The position numbers were made by a program, and so were the translations under genes. Source: Streptomyces sp. SLBN-118 (GTDB lineage Bacteria; Actinomycetota; Actinomycetes; Streptomycetales; Streptomycetaceae). From it: a DNA stretch of 64,000 nt. Positions 61,542 through 64,000 of this stretch are shown here, piece after piece (the stretch's first letter is position 1; each line of letters opens with the position of its first letter). The stretch spans positions 3,472,001 to 3,536,000 of the forward strand of contig NZ_VFNP01000001.1 in the NCBI RefSeq assembly GCF_006715635.1, in the 5' to 3' direction. Under the pieces are notes generated by a model. That model was not told the DNA's origin. It did no database searches and worked only from the letters and a program-made list of their open reading frames with translations.

Positions 61542-61602
61542 CTGACCTGGGCTTTCTTGAGCCGCCTTCGGGATTCGAACCCGAGACCTACGCATTACGA
61601 GT
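61542..61602. repeat. attR: 61-bp direct repeat within the intact tRNA-Thr
   Basis: Identical to 53717-53777. It covers the 3' half of the tRNA, ending one base past the anticodon loop, plus 18 bp downstream of its 3' end. Confidence 0.95.
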
Positions 61603-61633
61603 GCGTTGCTCTGGCCAACTGAGCTAAGGCGGC
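61560..61633 (-). tRNA. tRNA-Thr (anticodon CGT)
   Basis: 74 nt. A 7-bp acceptor stem (GCCGCCT / AGGCGGC), a D arm from TAGCTCAGTTGG, an anticodon stem ACGCA/TGCGT with loop CTCGTAA (anticodon CGT at 61597-61599, reading ACG) and a T arm with GGTTCGAATCC are all present. CCA is not encoded. This is the reconstituted integration target of the island. Confidence 0.95.
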
Positions 61634-61742
61634 AAGCTGCGGATATACGCGTCCTGACGAAGACACGTTCGCATCAGCAGCGGCGCCAAGTCTACAGGGT
61701 TGTTTCGGGTGCCCCGAACCACCCCCGGACCACGTCCGGGCG

Positions 61743-63284
61743 TCAGCTGCAGCGCTTGTTCTTCGGCGGAACCGTGCCTTCCAGCAGGTAGGTGTTGATC
61801 GCCGTGTCGATGCAGTCGCTGCCGCGCCCGTACGCCGTGTGACCGTCGCCCTCGTATGTCAGCAGACTCCCGGAGGACAGCTGGCCGGCCAGCCCCTGGG
61901 CCCACTTGTAGGGGGTGGCCGGGTCCCGGGTGGTGCCGACGACCACGATCGGGGCAGCGCCCTTCGCCGCGATGCGGTGCGGTGCGCCGGTGGCGGGGGT
62001 GGGCCAGTACGCGCAGTTCAGCGAGGCCCAGGCAAAGCCCCTGCCGAAGACCGGCGAGGCCTTCTCGAACTCCGGGAGCGCCGACTGCACGGCCGCGGGG
62101 GCGGTGAAGGCGGGCGGCGAATCGAGGCAGTTCACGGCCGCGTTGGCGTACATCAGGTTCGCGTACGTGCCGTCGCTCTCGCGCTCGTAGTAGCTGTCGG
62201 CCAGCGAGAGGAGCGCGGCTCCGTTACCCGCCATGGCTGCCGTCAGGGCCTCGCGGAGCTGGGGCCAGGCGGCCTCGTCGTACATCGCGGCGATCACTGC
62301 CGTGGTGGCCAGCGCCTCACCGAGCTTGCGGCTCTCACCGGTCTTAACGGGCTTGGCGTCGAGCGCGGTGAAGAAGGCCTTGAGCCGGAGCGAGGCGTCC
62401 GCGGCGGAGGTGTTGCCGAGCGGGCAGTCCTTCTGCTTGACGCAGTCCGCGGCGAAGGACTGGAACGCGGTCTCAAAGCCCGCGGTCTGGTCCCGGTTCA
62501 TCGCACGGGAGGACAGTGACGGGTCCATCGCTCCGTCGAGGACGAGACGCCCGACGCGGTCGGGGAACAGCTCGGCGTATGTCGCGCCGAGGAAGGTGCC
62601 GTACGAGGCCCCGACGTACGAAAGCTTCTCGTCGCCCAGCACAGCGCGCAGGATGTCCATGTCACGGGCTGCCTCGACGGTGGAAACATGGGGCAGGACC
62701 TGGCCGGAATGCTCCTTGCAGCCCGCAGCGAAATCTCTCAGCGAGGTCGAGAGGCCGGCCGTCTCGGCGGCGTCGTCGGGCGTCTGGTCGACCTGGGTGT
62801 ACGCGTCCATCTGCTTGCCGCTGAGGCATTCGACGGGCTCGCTGCGGGCCACACCGCGCGGGTCGACCGCGACCATGTCGTACCGGGCGCGGACCGGAGC
62901 GGGGTAGCCGATACCCGCGTAGCCCTGCAGATAGTCGACCGCAGAGCCTCCTGGGCCGCCCGGGTTGACCTGCAGCGAGCCGAGGCGCTTTCCGGGGCCG
63001 GTGGCCTTCTTGCGAGCCACGGCCAGCTTGATCGAGTCGCCGTCCGGCGCACCGTAGTCCAGCGGAGCCTTCATCGTGGCGCAGTCGAAGCCCTCGACAC
63101 CGCACGGGCGCCACTTCAACTCCTGCTCGTAGTACGGCTTGAGCGCGGCGGCGGGGGCGGCCCGGCCCGGTGCGGCGGACGCGGAGGCGCCAGGCGAGGA
63201 ACTCCCGCCCGTACAGCCGGAGATCAGCAGACCGGCCGTGGCCAGCGCGAGGGCGGAGGTGCGCAGCAGGCGCCTGGTGTCCAT
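61743..63284 (-). CDS. Secreted lipoprotein alpha/beta-hydrolase, TAP-type (tripeptidyl aminopeptidase-like)
   Basis: 513 residues. Signal peptide with lipobox LLISGC, Ala/Ser-rich linker, then the hydrolase domain: GSLQVNPGGPGGSAVDYLQG (oxyanion-hole region), DMVAVDPRGVARSEPVECL and the nucleophile elbow LSYVGASYGTFLGATYAELFP. The late segment PIVVVGTTRDPATPYKWAQGLAGQL (catalytic Asp) and YEGDGHTAYGRGSDCID (His) complete the triad and the TAP-like C-terminal domain. It releases N-terminal tripeptides or similar outside the cell. Confidence 0.93.
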   Translation of the reverse strand: MDTRRLLRTSALALATAGLLISGCTGGSSSPGASASAAPGRAAPAAALKPYYEQELKWRPCGVEGFDCATMKAPLDYGAPDGDSIKLAVARKKATGPGKRLGSLQVNPGGPGGSAVDYLQGYAGIGYPAPVRARYDMVAVDPRGVARSEPVECLSGKQMDAYTQVDQTPDDAAETAGLSTSLRDFAAGCKEHSGQVLPHVSTVEAARDMDILRAVLGDEKLSYVGASYGTFLGATYAELFPDRVGRLVLDGAMDPSLSSRAMNRDQTAGFETAFQSFAADCVKQKDCPLGNTSAADASLRLKAFFTALDAKPVKTGESRKLGEALATTAVIAAMYDEAAWPQLREALTAAMAGNGAALLSLADSYYERESDGTYANLMYANAAVNCLDSPPAFTAPAAVQSALPEFEKASPVFGRGFAWASLNCAYWPTPATGAPHRIAAKGAAPIVVVGTTRDPATPYKWAQGLAGQLSSGSLLTYEGDGHTAYGRGSDCIDTAINTYLLEGTVPPKNKRCS

Positions 63285-63364
63285 CCTCGGAGCGTAGCCG
63301 CAGGGTGCGGACCGTGCCTGCCCGTGCTCGTACGGGTGAGCCGGTCAACACCCCAGCAGGCCGC

Positions 63365-64000
63365 TCAGCCCGCGCGCAGTGCCACCGCCATCGCCTCGAC
63401 CGCCAGCAGCGGCGCGACATTGCTGTCCAGCGCATGGCGACAGGCGACCACCGCCTCTATCCGGCGCAGGGTGCCCTCGGGGGTCGAAGCGCCGGCAATC
63501 CGGTCGAGAGCGTCCCGTACGTCGACATTGGCGAGCGCGATCTCCGAGCCCATCTGGAGGGCGAGCACATCGCGGTAGAAGCCCGTCAGATCGGTGAGCG
63601 CGAGATCGAGGCTGTCTCGCTGCGAACGCGTCTTGCGACGCTTCTGCCTGTCCTCCAGTTCCTTCATCGCCCCCGCGGTCCCCCGCGGCATCCGCCCCCC
63701 GGCCGATGCGCCGAGAGCCGCCTTCAGATCCTCGGTCTCTTTGACGTCGATCTCCTCGGCCACCTGATTGGCGTCCTCGGCGGCGGCGTCGATCAGCTCC
63801 TGGGCGGCCTTGAGGCAGCCGCCGATGTCCTCCACGCGCAGCGGCATCTTCAGTACGGTCGCCCGACGGGCCCGGGCCCGCTCGTCCGTCGCCAGGCGGC
63901 GGGCCCGGCCGATGTGCCCCTGGGTGGCACGGGCGGCGGACATGGCGACATCGGGCTCGATGCCGTCACGCCGGATCAGCACGTCGGCGACGGCCTCGAC
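63365..64000 (-). CDS. holB: DNA polymerase III delta' subunit, C-terminal part (N-terminus beyond window)
   Basis: The frame is open from the right edge (64000) to the stop at 63365, giving 211 codons. The clamp-loader helical lid and C-terminal collar are visible: AMSAARATQGHIGRARRLATDERARARRATVL, ELIDAAAEDANQVAEE, ELEDRQKRRKTRSQRDSLDLALTDLTGFYRDVLALQ. The family name rests on the actinobacterial delta' C-terminal pattern; the P-loop AAA+ part lies outside the window. Confidence 0.85.
   Translation of the reverse strand, partial: VEAVADVLIRRDGIEPDVAMSAARATQGHIGRARRLATDERARARRATVLKMPLRVEDIGGCLKAAQELIDAAAEDANQVAEEIDVKETEDLKAALGASAGGRMPRGTAGAMKELEDRQKRRKTRSQRDSLDLALTDLTGFYRDVLALQMGSEIALANVDVRDALDRIAGASTPEGTLRRIEAVVACRHALDSNVAPLLAVEAMAVALRAG

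Larger units (their letters stand above)
53717..61602. mobile_element. Decayed site-specific integrative island in tRNA-Thr(CGT)
   Basis: The two copies of the 61-bp tRNA-Thr repeat lie exactly 7,825 bp apart. The right copy keeps the tRNA intact and the left copy is a 3' fragment, the usual outcome of tyrosine-integrase insertion into a tRNA 3' end. Similar tandem GTTCCC motifs lie inside both ends. The interior holds at least four gene fragments and an IS110 remnant, but no integrase, replication or transfer gene. Confidence 0.85.

Overview
The window is chromosomal DNA of a Streptomyces-type actinomycete. The DNA is very GC-rich, with G/C third codon positions and frequent GTG starts. Markers of the genus include a TipA-type thiostrepton regulator with its own dyad operator, a WhiJ-like DUF5753/ATPase/DUF397 regulatory locus, and rare TTA (bldA-type) leucine codons in a few accessory genes. 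No rRNA, CRISPR array or large biosynthetic cluster is visible.

Region 1 (1-30 kb) is mostly conserved core. It opens with a minus-strand NAD/pantothenate operon (DUF2520 protein, panC, nadB, nadC; nadC runs off the left edge). Next come a threonine-aldolase-like enzyme, an NfeD/flotillin pair and a NarL-type two-component system. A MidA-family methyltransferase stands directly before an orphan NuoD-like complex I subunit. An OpuC/Osm-type osmolyte ABC transporter and folate genes (folK, folB, folP, folE) follow, with an MprF-like lysyltransferase and an esterase placed between folP and folE. The block ends with ftsH, hpt, tilS, a zincin metalloprotease and dacB on the minus strand, and ppa divergent on the plus strand.

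Region 2 (31-53.7 kb) is more accessory. It holds a ThrE exporter, DedA protein, YbjQ-like protein, tipA, glutamate decarboxylase, padR with a 9-bp-arm palindrome, a DinB-fold protein, an aldehyde dehydrogenase and the WhiJ-like locus, which is flanked by two inverted copies of an 18-bp motif. Further on are lipoproteins, a TTA-containing secreted protein with aerolysin-like sequence character, a nitrilase, a 164-bp MITE-like element with 20-bp perfect terminal inverted repeats, an oxidoreductase, a HATPase-LuxR hybrid regulator, a second family-A DNA polymerase, the wreck of an ECF sigma/anti-sigma pair, trmO, a SigJ-type sigma factor, a VOC protein and a DUF3800-like protein.

Region 3 (53.7-61.6 kb) is a site-specifically integrated island. 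A 61-bp direct repeat containing the 3' half of tRNA-Thr(CGT) bounds 7.8 kb, and similar GTTCCC-type arm motifs lie just inside both ends. No integrase gene remains. The island mixes decayed fragments (Sua5/YrdC, hemolysin III, a second cold-shock gene, an IS110 transposase) with an apparently intact cold-shock cassette (Csp, DEAD-box helicase, CBS protein, SCO5918-type protein), a GvpU-like gene, a MerR-like regulator under a 14-bp dyad, and an anti-sigma-type ATPase.

Region 4 (61.6-64 kb) returns to core: the intact tRNA-Thr, a secreted TAP-type peptidase lipoprotein and the C-terminal part of DNA polymerase III delta'.
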